Assembly: GCF_002899715.1 (NCBI RefSeq) | Contig: NZ_PPEK01000007.1 | Location: forward strand, 62,001-126,000 | Reading direction: 5' to 3' | From: Enteroscipio rubneri | GTDB taxonomy: Bacteria > Actinomycetota > Coriobacteriia > Coriobacteriales > Eggerthellaceae | Length of the DNA: 64,000 nt | Shown: positions 51,989-61,370 of the stretch, in pieces | Layout: each line of letters begins with the position of its first letter | How positions within the stretch are numbered: position 1 is the first letter of the stretch | Notes under the pieces: model-generated | What the model was told of the DNA's origin: nothing | Seen by the model: the letters and a program-made list of their open reading frames with translations, nothing else | Databases searched by the model: none | Made by a program: the position numbers and the translations under genes

Positions 51989-53965
51989 ATGGCTGCAACA
52001 GACGATTCAAACGTGTTCACTCGCAGAAACTTCGTGAAGGGAGCGCTCGCAACGGCAGCGGTGGCCGGCATGGGCGTCGTTGGCACCGCATGCGCATCCA
52101 ACGGCGGGGAGGCGCCCGATAAAGACGCAAACGCTGCAACCGGCGTTGATGGTGTCGATTATACGAACGTATACGAGGGCGGTGCCAATCTGATGCCCGC
52201 GCGCAAAGCCGTCTGCCCGGGCCCGCGCGGTCCTGTGGCGTTTGAAGCGCGCGACATCCCCGATAGCGAAATACAGCGCGAGGAGGACTTCGACGTGGTG
52301 GTCGTGGGCGCCGGCGTTGGGGGTCTCATGGCCGGTCTCAAAGCGGCGGACCTGGGCGCGAGCGTTCTCATCCTCGAGAAGATGACCAAGGGTCGCGGGT
52401 GCTTCGAGTGCTTTGGCGCAGTGGGGGCCGGCTGTCAGGAAGGCACTGAGATCGACAAGGCGGCGCTGCTCGATGAGATCTATCGATCAGCGTACTACCG
52501 CACGCGCCCCGAACCGGCGCGCACGTATGTCGACCGTTCCGGCGAGGCGACGGATTTCTGGCAGAGCGTGCTCGACAAAGGGGCGAACGGCTTCGTGATC
52601 AGCAAGGTCGAGCAGGCCCCCTCATCTTGCGGGTTCCCCGCCATGACGCCGCTTATCGACACCGAGCTGGGCTTCTACGATTCTCCCGCCCTGCCGCCTG
52701 ACGCCGGCGTGCGCTCCGGCTTGTCGGGCATCTACGTGTGCCTTGAGATGCAGGATGTGGCCAAGAACGCTTACGATACCGTTGATCTACGTTTCTCGAC
52801 GCCCGCAGTTCGCCTTGTCTCTGACGATTCAGGGGCCGTTACGGGCGTGGTCGCACGCGACGAATCCGGCTACTTCCGGGCGAATGCATCCAAGGGCGTC
52901 ATCATGGCAACCGGTGGTTACGATTGCAATCCCGAGATGATGCAGGCGTGGACCAGGCCCGAAGACTACGCGAACTCGAGCTGGTGGAACCCCGGCTGGG
53001 GCACCACGGGCGACGGGCATATGATGGGCCTTGCCGTGGGGGCCCAGATGGATCCCGTGCCGCATCCGGTCATGAACTTCCGTTGGGGAACGCCCGATTC
53101 GTTCGCAGACTTCCGCACCTGGAACGCCGTGTACTTCGGTATCCTGGTTAACGGTCGCGGTAATCGCTTCGTTCGTGAGGATGCGCCGTTCCAGGTGGTT
53201 TCGAACGCTCAGAATGCGCAGCCGGGCTACGGCAAAAACTGCTGGTACATTTTCGATGAGACGATGTACGAGGGTATGGAGGACGCGCTCGAAGAATTCA
53301 AGCAGAAAGGCTGGCTGTATGAGGGCGCTTCGGCTGACGAACTGGCTCAGGCGGCTGGCATCGACGCCGACGGGCTGTCCGCCACGCTCGAACGCTACGG
53401 ATCGTTCTTCGAGGCGGGTCGCGACGAGGACTTCGATCGCGATCTTGCGGTCACGCTTCCCTTTACCGGTTCGCGTTTGTTCGCGTTCACCACGAACAGC
53501 AATGTTCTCGCCACAACGGGCGGGTTGTGCATCGACGAGCATTGCAGCGTGCTCGACGTGAACGATGAGCCCATCCGCGGACTGTATGCCTGCGGCAATG
53601 CGAGTGGCAGCTTCTTCTCGGGCAACTACCCTCGCCACATTCCTGGTACTTCCATCGGGCGCGCAATCACCTTCGGGTATGTGGCTGCGGAGAGCGCCGT
53701 CAATGCGGTCGTCGGTGTCGGGCCCAAGCTTGACGGCAACGCGCCCGCTCTGACTCCCTATGTCGAAGGCTCTGCTGTCGACGAGGCGGGGAAGGCATCC
53801 TTCGAGAACCTAGGTCCTTGGAACCCTTACGACCCGATCCACGGCGGGAGCGCCGACTATGCGCCCGAGCAGCTGGGCGGCATATCCGAGGCATGCGATA
53901 ACTGCCACACCTATGCGTCCGGAGCGGACACGGTGCTCGACGGCATGTCCTCGCTCGGGAAGTAA
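51989..53965 (+). CDS. Tat-exported FAD-dependent oxidoreductase with C-terminal CxxCH
   Basis: Probable exported reductase of 658 residues. A Tat signal is seen in FTRRNFVKGALATAAVAGMGVVGTAC (residues about 11-36). The FAD motif is DFDVVVVGAGVGGLMAGLKAADLGASVLILEK near residue 113. Central and C-terminal blocks (GVIMATGGYDCN, RGNRFVRED, TTGGLCIDEHCSVLD, GLYACGNASGSFFSGNYPRHIPG) match the FAD_binding_2 / fumarate-reductase-like family. The tail has CDNCH at residues 636-640, a c-type-heme-like motif outside any obvious cytochrome domain. GAGGGAG precedes ATG 51989. Substrate unknown; TetR-controlled. Confidence 0.82.
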   Translation: MAATDDSNVFTRRNFVKGALATAAVAGMGVVGTACASNGGEAPDKDANAATGVDGVDYTNVYEGGANLMPARKAVCPGPRGPVAFEARDIPDSEIQREEDFDVVVVGAGVGGLMAGLKAADLGASVLILEKMTKGRGCFECFGAVGAGCQEGTEIDKAALLDEIYRSAYYRTRPEPARTYVDRSGEATDFWQSVLDKGANGFVISKVEQAPSSCGFPAMTPLIDTELGFYDSPALPPDAGVRSGLSGIYVCLEMQDVAKNAYDTVDLRFSTPAVRLVSDDSGAVTGVVARDESGYFRANASKGVIMATGGYDCNPEMMQAWTRPEDYANSSWWNPGWGTTGDGHMMGLAVGAQMDPVPHPVMNFRWGTPDSFADFRTWNAVYFGILVNGRGNRFVREDAPFQVVSNAQNAQPGYGKNCWYIFDETMYEGMEDALEEFKQKGWLYEGASADELAQAAGIDADGLSATLERYGSFFEAGRDEDFDRDLAVTLPFTGSRLFAFTTNSNVLATTGGLCIDEHCSVLDVNDEPIRGLYACGNASGSFFSGNYPRHIPGTSIGRAITFGYVAAESAVNAVVGVGPKLDGNAPALTPYVEGSAVDEAGKASFENLGPWNPYDPIHGGSADYAPEQLGGISEACDNCHTYASGADTVLDGMSSLGK

Positions 53966-54040
53966 ACCACCCTCCCTCCTTCCTTTCATTCCCGGCGCGG
54001 CTGGCTCTTCCAGGTCCGCCGCGCCGGCGGCACGGGGATG

Positions 54041-54199
54041 CGCTGCCAAAAAACATGCCGGTTTGGCACGAATGATGGCAAGTGTTGCTTTAAAGAGTCG
54101 TGACGCAAGTATCCAGCTGCGCGTTTTCCCAGGTCGATGCTTGCAGCGAGTCGAGGGCAAAGGGGCTTGCGTGCCAAACCGGCATGTTTTTTGGCAGCG
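54041..54199. repeat. 159-bp element with perfect 30-bp inverted repeats
   Basis: Positions 54041-54070 and 54170-54199 are exact reverse complements over 30 bp (outer end CGCTGCCAAAAAACATGCCG). The 99-bp interior has no reading frame of note. No clear target-site duplication is seen. The structure is MITE-like: short, non-coding, long perfect terminal inverted repeats. As RNA it would form a very long hairpin. It lies between the flavoprotein and argR. Nothing else notable in 53966-54040; the region 54200-54589 holds A+T-rich argR control sequence. Confidence 0.75.
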
Positions 54200-54589
54200 G
54201 ATCAGTGGGTGCTTTAGTGTGATAAAGTACCGGACGCCTTGGGCGTTGTGCAGCAAAGCAAAGTGCCCGGGAACGCACATACCTCACGCTTACCTACAAA
54301 ATGGAGCACAACCTTCTTTAGATGCTGTTCTGCGGAGCCTTGTCGTCCATCCGTCTCGCTATCGGCTCACGGCTCCTCACTCCGACTGCACATCCTCCGT
54401 TCTTCCGGTCCAATCGTTCCGATCGCCGGAAAACTTCTCGATTTTTTAAATTCTGACAGCAGAACGCTTCTATATGCGGTACTATACAGTGCATATTTTC
54501 GACTGGAGATTGCGGTTTTCTGCATACCCCATACGAAAAGACGTGAGCTGAACCGCATGTGCCAGTTCTCGGAGCAGAGAGTATCGAGC

Positions 54590-55018
54590 ATGAGGAAACG
54601 TCAACAACGGCACGACGTCATTCGCGATATCATTCGCGAACACAACGTTAAGACGCAGCGGGATCTTGCGAACCAGCTGCAAGCCGCTGGATACGAGTGC
54701 ACTCAGGCAACGATTTCTCGCGACATCATGGACATGGGACTGGTGAAATCCCGTGAAGGATACTATATCCTTCCCGAGGAGCTGCGATTGCAGCGCATGG
54801 TTTCCGAATTGGTTGAAGAGGTACACGTGGCAGGCAATCTCATCGTGGTCAAGACGTTCTCCGGCGGAGCAGCCGGCGTCTCCGCTGCGCTCGATAAAGC
54901 GAGCTTGCGCGGCGCGCTCGGCACCGTCGCCGGCGACAACACGATCATGATCGCTGCCGAAAGCCCTGAGGCCGCTCTTGACGTCGAGCGCGCCATCGAC
55001 CGACTGCGACGACGTTAG
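54590..55018 (+). CDS. argR: Arginine repressor
   Basis: A 142-residue hexameric regulator that binds DNA when arginine is present. The winged-helix part is RQQRHDVIRDIIREHNVKTQRDLANQLQAAGYECTQATISRDIMDMGLVKS and the arginine-binding core is VSAALDKASLRGALGTVAGDNTIMIAAESPEAA, with the conserved GT-AGDNT-MI. ATG 54590 begins the conserved sequence; ATG 54557 is also in frame. Its neighbour argG is 245 bp downstream. Targets probably include the arg operons in this window. Confidence 0.93.
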   Translation: MRKRQQRHDVIRDIIREHNVKTQRDLANQLQAAGYECTQATISRDIMDMGLVKSREGYYILPEELRLQRMVSELVEEVHVAGNLIVVKTFSGGAAGVSAALDKASLRGALGTVAGDNTIMIAAESPEAALDVERAIDRLRRR

Positions 55019-55263
55019 TCGTCTACTTTTCTTGCGAGGGACGCTTTTCTCCCTCCCTTCCCCCAACGCTGCCCAGCAGCATGAAGTCGTGAGGGCCGCC
55101 CGGCGCTCACGCCACCGCGAAAAGCCGCGATGCACACGGGTCCCCGTGTATCCGCATGCCGGAATTGGCAGGGCGGAGCTAAGGCCCACCCGTACCTGCA
55201 TCGGAGATCCGGGCACGAACCAGCTAAAACAAAAAGAAATAGAGCGTAGGAAAGGGATTCACC
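55019..55263 (+). other. Leader of argG
   Basis: A 245-bp gap between argR and argG. It holds a hairpin ACACGG-GTCC-CCGTGT (55135-55150) and several very short start-stop frames, none clearly coding. AGGAAAGGG lies before the argG ATG. No regulatory RNA is recognised. Confidence 0.35.
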
Positions 55264-56595
55264 ATGGCTGATCAGAAGGATAAGGCGGTACTGGCATACT
55301 CGGGCGGCCTCGACACGTCGTGCTGCATCAAGTGGCTCCAGGAGAACAAGGGCGTCGACGTCATCGCCGTCGTGGGCGACGTGGGGCAGGAGCACGAGGG
55401 CCTCGAGAAAATCAAGCAGAAGGCGCTCAAATCCGGCGCGCTCGACTGCCTCGTCGTGGACATGAGGGAGACGTTCGCCAAGGAGTACCTAGCCAAGGCG
55501 CTCGCCGCCAACGCCATGTACGAGAACAAGTACCCACTCGTGTCCGCCCTGTCGCGGCCGCTCATCTCCAAGCACCTCGTGGACGCCGCCCACAAGTTCG
55601 GCGCGAAGTACATCGCGCACGGCTGCACGGGCAAGGGCAACGACCAGGTGCGCTTCGAGTCCAGCATCACGATGCTGGACCCCGACATCGAGATCCTCGC
55701 CCCGGTGCGCGAGTGGGAGCTCAAGACCAGGCCCGAGGAGATGGAATGGGCGCAGGCCCACGGCATCGAAGTGCCCACCACCAAGAAGTCGCCGTACTCC
55801 ATCGACGACAACCTGTGGGGCCGGGCCATCGAATGCGGTGTGCTGGAGGACCCGTGGACCGAGCCGCCGGCGGACATCTACACCATGACGAGCGATCCGA
55901 TGCAGGCGCCCGACCAGCCCGAATACGTTGAACTCACGTTCGCGCGCGGCCTGCCCTATATGATCAACGGCGACCAGAAGAGCTTCCTCGGGATCATCTA
56001 CGCGCTGAACGAGATCGCCGGCAAGCACGGCTTTGGCCGCATTGACATGATCGAGAACCGGCTCGTGGGCGTGAAGAGCCGCGAGTGCTACGAGGTGCCG
56101 GCGGGCCTCGCGCTCATCCAGGCGCACAAGGCGCTCGAGGACCTCGTGCTCGAGCGCGAGGTGCTGCACTACAAGCTGGGCATGGAGCAGGCCTGGGCCA
56201 CCGCCGTTTATAACGGCCAATGGTTCTCGCCGCTCAAGGAGGCTATCGACGCGTTCATGGCCTCCACGCAACGCTGCCTCTCCGGCACGGTGAAGCTGAA
56301 GTTCTACAAGGGCTCCTGCACGGTTGTCGGCCGGAAGAGCGCCTACTCGCTCTACGACTACGCGCTGGCCACGTACGACAAGGACGATGCGTTCGACCAC
56401 ACGGCCGCCAAGGGCTTCATCAAGCTGCAGACGCTCTCCGGCAAGACGTGGGCCTCGAACCGCCGGCAGGAGGGCGCCCCGGCTGAGCTCTTCGACGCCG
56501 AGAAGCAGCAGGGTCCCCTCAAGAAGGGCAAGTACGAGGACGTCACCCCGCTCGGCCAGCACGTGGTGGCCGAGGCCGAAGCCGTCTTGGCGTAA
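55264..56595 (+). CDS. argG: Argininosuccinate synthase
   Basis: Joins citrulline and aspartate with ATP. The 443-residue protein has the P-loop-like AVLAYSGGLDTSCCIKWL at residues 8-25, IAHGCTGKGNDQVRFE, and SPYSIDDNLWGRAIECGVLEDPW with EMYTMTSDP-like IYTMTSDP. A tail extends beyond the core with GQHVVAEAEAVLA. It is followed after 14 bp by argH, so the two are one unit. Confidence 0.96.
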   Translation: MADQKDKAVLAYSGGLDTSCCIKWLQENKGVDVIAVVGDVGQEHEGLEKIKQKALKSGALDCLVVDMRETFAKEYLAKALAANAMYENKYPLVSALSRPLISKHLVDAAHKFGAKYIAHGCTGKGNDQVRFESSITMLDPDIEILAPVREWELKTRPEEMEWAQAHGIEVPTTKKSPYSIDDNLWGRAIECGVLEDPWTEPPADIYTMTSDPMQAPDQPEYVELTFARGLPYMINGDQKSFLGIIYALNEIAGKHGFGRIDMIENRLVGVKSRECYEVPAGLALIQAHKALEDLVLEREVLHYKLGMEQAWATAVYNGQWFSPLKEAIDAFMASTQRCLSGTVKLKFYKGSCTVVGRKSAYSLYDYALATYDKDDAFDHTAAKGFIKLQTLSGKTWASNRRQEGAPAELFDAEKQQGPLKKGKYEDVTPLGQHVVAEAEAVLA

Positions 56596-56609
56596 GCGAA
56601 AGGAAATCC

Positions 56610-57998
<1,389 letters not shown>

Positions 57999-58173
57999 CG
58001 GATCGCGCCGCACCACGGAAGAAGAAGCAAGGCAGGGTGCTCTGCGTTTCTCGAGCGCGGAATCGTGCCCAGCTTCCGCTTTCGCCGGGAACCGGACAGA
58101 GGCGCGCACCGTGTTTCACGGGTTTCAAAATGCGGCAGTCGAACGGAGGATCCGAGCTGCGCGACATGATCAT

Positions 58174-58203
58174 GACCGAGGGGGCCGGGCGGTCCCCTCG
58201 GTC
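58174..58203 (+). terminator. Terminator-like hairpin after argH
   Basis: GACCGAGGGG (58174-58183) pairs with CCCCTCGGTC (58194-58203) and is followed by GTTTC. The gap 57999-58331 also holds TACAAT (58300-58305), a probable -10 of the PBP gene. Confidence 0.55.
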
Positions 58204-58331
58204 GTTTCAGCTCCAAATTGAGGCTTCCACCGGGCATTTCTTCTTATGACCATTTTCCAACAAACTTGTGTGGTTTCCAGAGGCCACAACCCTCGATGTT
58301 ACAATGAGCGAAGTTTTTTTGGAGGTGCCAC

Positions 58332-60617
58332 GTGGCTTCACGTTCTATGAAAAATAGGCCGGGGATTAAAAAGAAGCATCCCTCTATCGGTCTTCTCGCC
58401 GTTTTGGCTGTGTTCGCCGCCGTCGTGATCGCCGGCGGCGTCGGCGTGTACGCCCTCGGCTCGACTTGGCTCGAGGATTTGCCTGACTACACCGACGCAG
58501 ACGCATTCAATACGGCGCAACCGACCGAGGTATACGCGAGCGATGGGACCACGCTGCTCGCGAAGTTCCAGCTTGAGAACCGGGATCCGGTTGAGCTCGA
58601 TCAAATCAGCCAGTATGTGCTCCGCGGCACGGTGGCTACCGAGGATGAGCGCTTCTACGAGCACGGCGGGTTCGACATCACTGGAATAGGGCGCGCGCTT
58701 GTGAACAACATCACGGGAGGCGAGCTCGAAGGCGCCTCCACTATCACGCAGCAGTTCGTTCGCAACACCATCCTCTCGGAGGAGATGGACGACATCTCCA
58801 TCAAGCGTAAAGTGCGCGAGATGTACCTTTCCGTCAAGCTTGAAGAGATGTATTCCAAGGACCAGATTCTGCTCATGTACCTCAATACCATCAACTATGG
58901 ATCAGGTGCCTACGGTATCCAAGCCGCATCGCAGCGATATTTCTCGAAGAACGCGACTGATCTCACGCTTGCGGAAGCCGCCACGCTCGTCGGCATTCCG
59001 CAGTCACCGACGTACAATAACCCTATCGACAACCCCGAGAACAGTCTCAAGCGCCGTAATGTCGTTCTCGATCGCATGCTCTCGAACGGGTACATCACGC
59101 AAGAGGAACACGATGCCGCGTGCGCTGAGTCTATCGCACTCAATCCAACCACGCCTTCGACCGATGGCATCTTCCTGTATCCGTACTTCACAAGTTACGT
59201 GCGCGAGACGCTGACAGACGAAAACGGGAAGTACAAGTATTCGACTAACGAGGTGTTCAAGGGCGGTCTCAAGGTGATCACCACCATCGACCCGTCCACG
59301 CAGCAGGCGGCTGAGAACGCTGCCGATGCGAAGCTATCCTCGCTGCCCGATGAGGCTGAAGCCGCGATCGTGGCCATCGATCCGTCCACCGGCCATGTCA
59401 AGGCCATGGTGGGCGGTAAGGATTACAGTGCGAGCAAGGTCAACCTGGCGACGGGTTCCGGCACGAATGCGGCCGATCCTGGTCGCCCCTGCGGCTCGGC
59501 CTTCAAGACGTTCACGCTTATCGCAGCGCTCGAGGCAGGCATGGATCCGAACAAGACGACGGTCGACTGTTCGTCGCCCGCCGAAATCGAAGGATATGGA
59601 CAGACCCTGCACAATTCCGGCAATAAGAGTTACGGCACGCGCAGCATCGCAAGCGCGTTTGCCGTGTCGTCGAACACCGGTTTCGTGCGACTCGAGATGT
59701 CGATGGGTACCAACAAAGTGTACGAAGTGGCGAAACGCATGGGCATCAGCTCCCCGCTTGCCGAAACAGATCCCACGCTCACACTCGGCACGTACAACGT
59801 CACGATGCTCGATATGGCGGATGCCTATGCCGACATCGCGAACGGCGGCATGCACTACGAAGCGGAGCCCATCTTGCAGGTGACGAACAGCAAAGGCGAC
59901 GTGATCTTTGACAACTCCCATCCGGAAGGCAAGCGGGTGATCTCGGCTGAAGTCGCTCATGCGGCCACTGAAGTCATGAAGGGCGTCATCACCGGCGGTA
60001 CCGGACGAGCGGCAGCGCTTCCCGACGGTCGTCCGGCCGCCGGTAAGACAGGCACGGGCAGCGATTACAAAGACATCACGTTCTGCGGTATCACGCCCCA
60101 GCTTTCCGTGGGCATCTGGTTGGGCGACCCGTCCAACAGCATCTCGCTCAACGGCACGTCGGCTGCGGATGTGTTCCGAAACTTCGTCGGTACGGCGCTT
60201 GATGGCGAGCCTCATGAGGAATTCCCGCAAGCAGGCAATCCTCCGTACGAAAGCTACAAGGATGCCACCTACCATATCGGCGGCGCATGGGCTGACGAGA
60301 GCGACCAGGACCAAACCGATGAGCCGCAGGAAGATCCGACGACTCCCAGTGATCCTGGCGCCGTCGCGCCTGGAACGACGGAGCCTGCCCCTAGTCCAAA
60401 TCCGACACCCGATCCTGAGCCTAAGCCGGATCCGGATCCCGAGCCCAAGCCCGATCCCGATCCCGATCCGAATCCGCCCGATGGCGGCGGCGGTTCCGGC
60501 GGCGGAGGCGATTCGGGCAATGGCGGCGGAACGACGCCCGCGCCAGCTGTGGCCTCGTTCTCGAATCGTGGATTCTCGCCGTTTGGCATATGGATACGCG
60601 AGCCGTATTGGTCGTAG
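58332..60617 (+). CDS. Class A penicillin-binding protein
   Basis: Bifunctional peptidoglycan synthase of 761 residues: one membrane anchor (SIGLLAVLAVFAAVVIAGGVGVYAL), a GT51 transglycosylase with TEDERFYEHGG, EGASTITQQFVRN and RKVREMYLSVKLE, and a transpeptidase with SxxK in CGSAFKTFTL, SSNTGF and AGKTGTGSDYKD. The C-terminal 120 residues are a Pro/Asp/Glu-Lys repeat (PDPEP, KPDPDP) and a Gly-rich part. The GTG start has TGGAGG upstream. Its paralogue lies at 61371-63578 on the other strand. Confidence 0.93.
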   Translation: MASRSMKNRPGIKKKHPSIGLLAVLAVFAAVVIAGGVGVYALGSTWLEDLPDYTDADAFNTAQPTEVYASDGTTLLAKFQLENRDPVELDQISQYVLRGTVATEDERFYEHGGFDITGIGRALVNNITGGELEGASTITQQFVRNTILSEEMDDISIKRKVREMYLSVKLEEMYSKDQILLMYLNTINYGSGAYGIQAASQRYFSKNATDLTLAEAATLVGIPQSPTYNNPIDNPENSLKRRNVVLDRMLSNGYITQEEHDAACAESIALNPTTPSTDGIFLYPYFTSYVRETLTDENGKYKYSTNEVFKGGLKVITTIDPSTQQAAENAADAKLSSLPDEAEAAIVAIDPSTGHVKAMVGGKDYSASKVNLATGSGTNAADPGRPCGSAFKTFTLIAALEAGMDPNKTTVDCSSPAEIEGYGQTLHNSGNKSYGTRSIASAFAVSSNTGFVRLEMSMGTNKVYEVAKRMGISSPLAETDPTLTLGTYNVTMLDMADAYADIANGGMHYEAEPILQVTNSKGDVIFDNSHPEGKRVISAEVAHAATEVMKGVITGGTGRAAALPDGRPAAGKTGTGSDYKDITFCGITPQLSVGIWLGDPSNSISLNGTSAADVFRNFVGTALDGEPHEEFPQAGNPPYESYKDATYHIGGAWADESDQDQTDEPQEDPTTPSDPGAVAPGTTEPAPSPNPTPDPEPKPDPDPEPKPDPDPDPNPPDGGGGSGGGGDSGNGGGTTPAPAVASFSNRGFSPFGIWIREPYWS

Positions 60618-60708
60618 GAAACCGCTGCTCTCAGCGGCATAGGCTAAGCTGGCGAGGTTTCTCGCTACCCGGATGAACACGAATTCTCGAACAAGGAGCA
60701 GATACGCT

Positions 60709-61212
60709 ATGAAACGAATGAACTTCGTCAAGGTGCTCGCCGTTGCGCTTGCAAGCGTTTTGATGATCGCAGCTCTTGCCGGCTGTCAGCAGCGAGGATC
60801 GGCTGTCGATCAGGACCAGCTGGACAGACGACAGTACATGTCGCAAGTAAACCAGGCGATGGACGAGCTTCAAACAAGGCTCGAAAGCTTCTCGGATGCC
60901 GTGTCGCGTGATGACGTGGTGGGCATGCGCACTCAGGCTGACAACGCTTTCAAAGCGCTCGACGAACTTAACGGCATTGAAGTTCCCGACGCTCTGAAGG
61001 ATATCCAGACGGATTACGTCGACGGAACGAACAGCTTGAAGGATGCGCTCAACGGCTACATCGATCTGTACACGGAGATCGAAAGCGCCACCGATGAGCA
61101 GCCCTTCGATTGGTCGACGTACGATCAGCGTATCGCCGATATCCAGGCGAAATACGACGCGGGCATCGACAAGCTCAAGAAGGGTGACGAAACCGCCGCT
61201 TCTAAGGAATAA
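60709..61212 (+). CDS. Small lipoprotein
   Basis: A 167-residue secreted protein. A lipobox LAGC (Cys25 region, AALAGCQQRG) ends the signal peptide, then a helical part (QLDRRQYMSQVNQAMDELQTRLESF, then AFKALDELNGIEVPDALKDIQTDYVDG). The pattern resembles uncharacterised DUF-like helical lipoproteins. AAGGAG precedes ATG 60709. It may share transcription with the PBP 91 bp upstream. No function predicted. Confidence 0.75.
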   Translation: MKRMNFVKVLAVALASVLMIAALAGCQQRGSAVDQDQLDRRQYMSQVNQAMDELQTRLESFSDAVSRDDVVGMRTQADNAFKALDELNGIEVPDALKDIQTDYVDGTNSLKDALNGYIDLYTEIESATDEQPFDWSTYDQRIADIQAKYDAGIDKLKKGDETAASKE

Positions 61213-61270
61213 GCGCTCGGAACAACCGGGGCGCGTTTCGCATGCGTCCCGGTTGTTCAAGGTCATTGAG

Positions 61271-61305
61271 AAGGCCGAGCCCATAGCGGGCTCGGCCTTT
61301 TTCTT
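61271..61305 (+). terminator. Intrinsic terminator after the lipoprotein
   Basis: AAGGCCGAGCCC (61271-61282) pairs perfectly with GGGCTCGGCCTT (61288-61299), loop ATAGC, then TTTCTT. A second hairpin lies just upstream: GAACAACCGGG (61220-61230) with CCCGGTTGTTC (61248-61258). Together they end the plus-strand unit facing the second PBP gene. Confidence 0.88.
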
Positions 61306-61370
61306 ATCGCTGCTCTATGAGCGATGGTGCTCGACGGTGGGAGAACGTTTTGCGGATACGCCTCGCCTGC

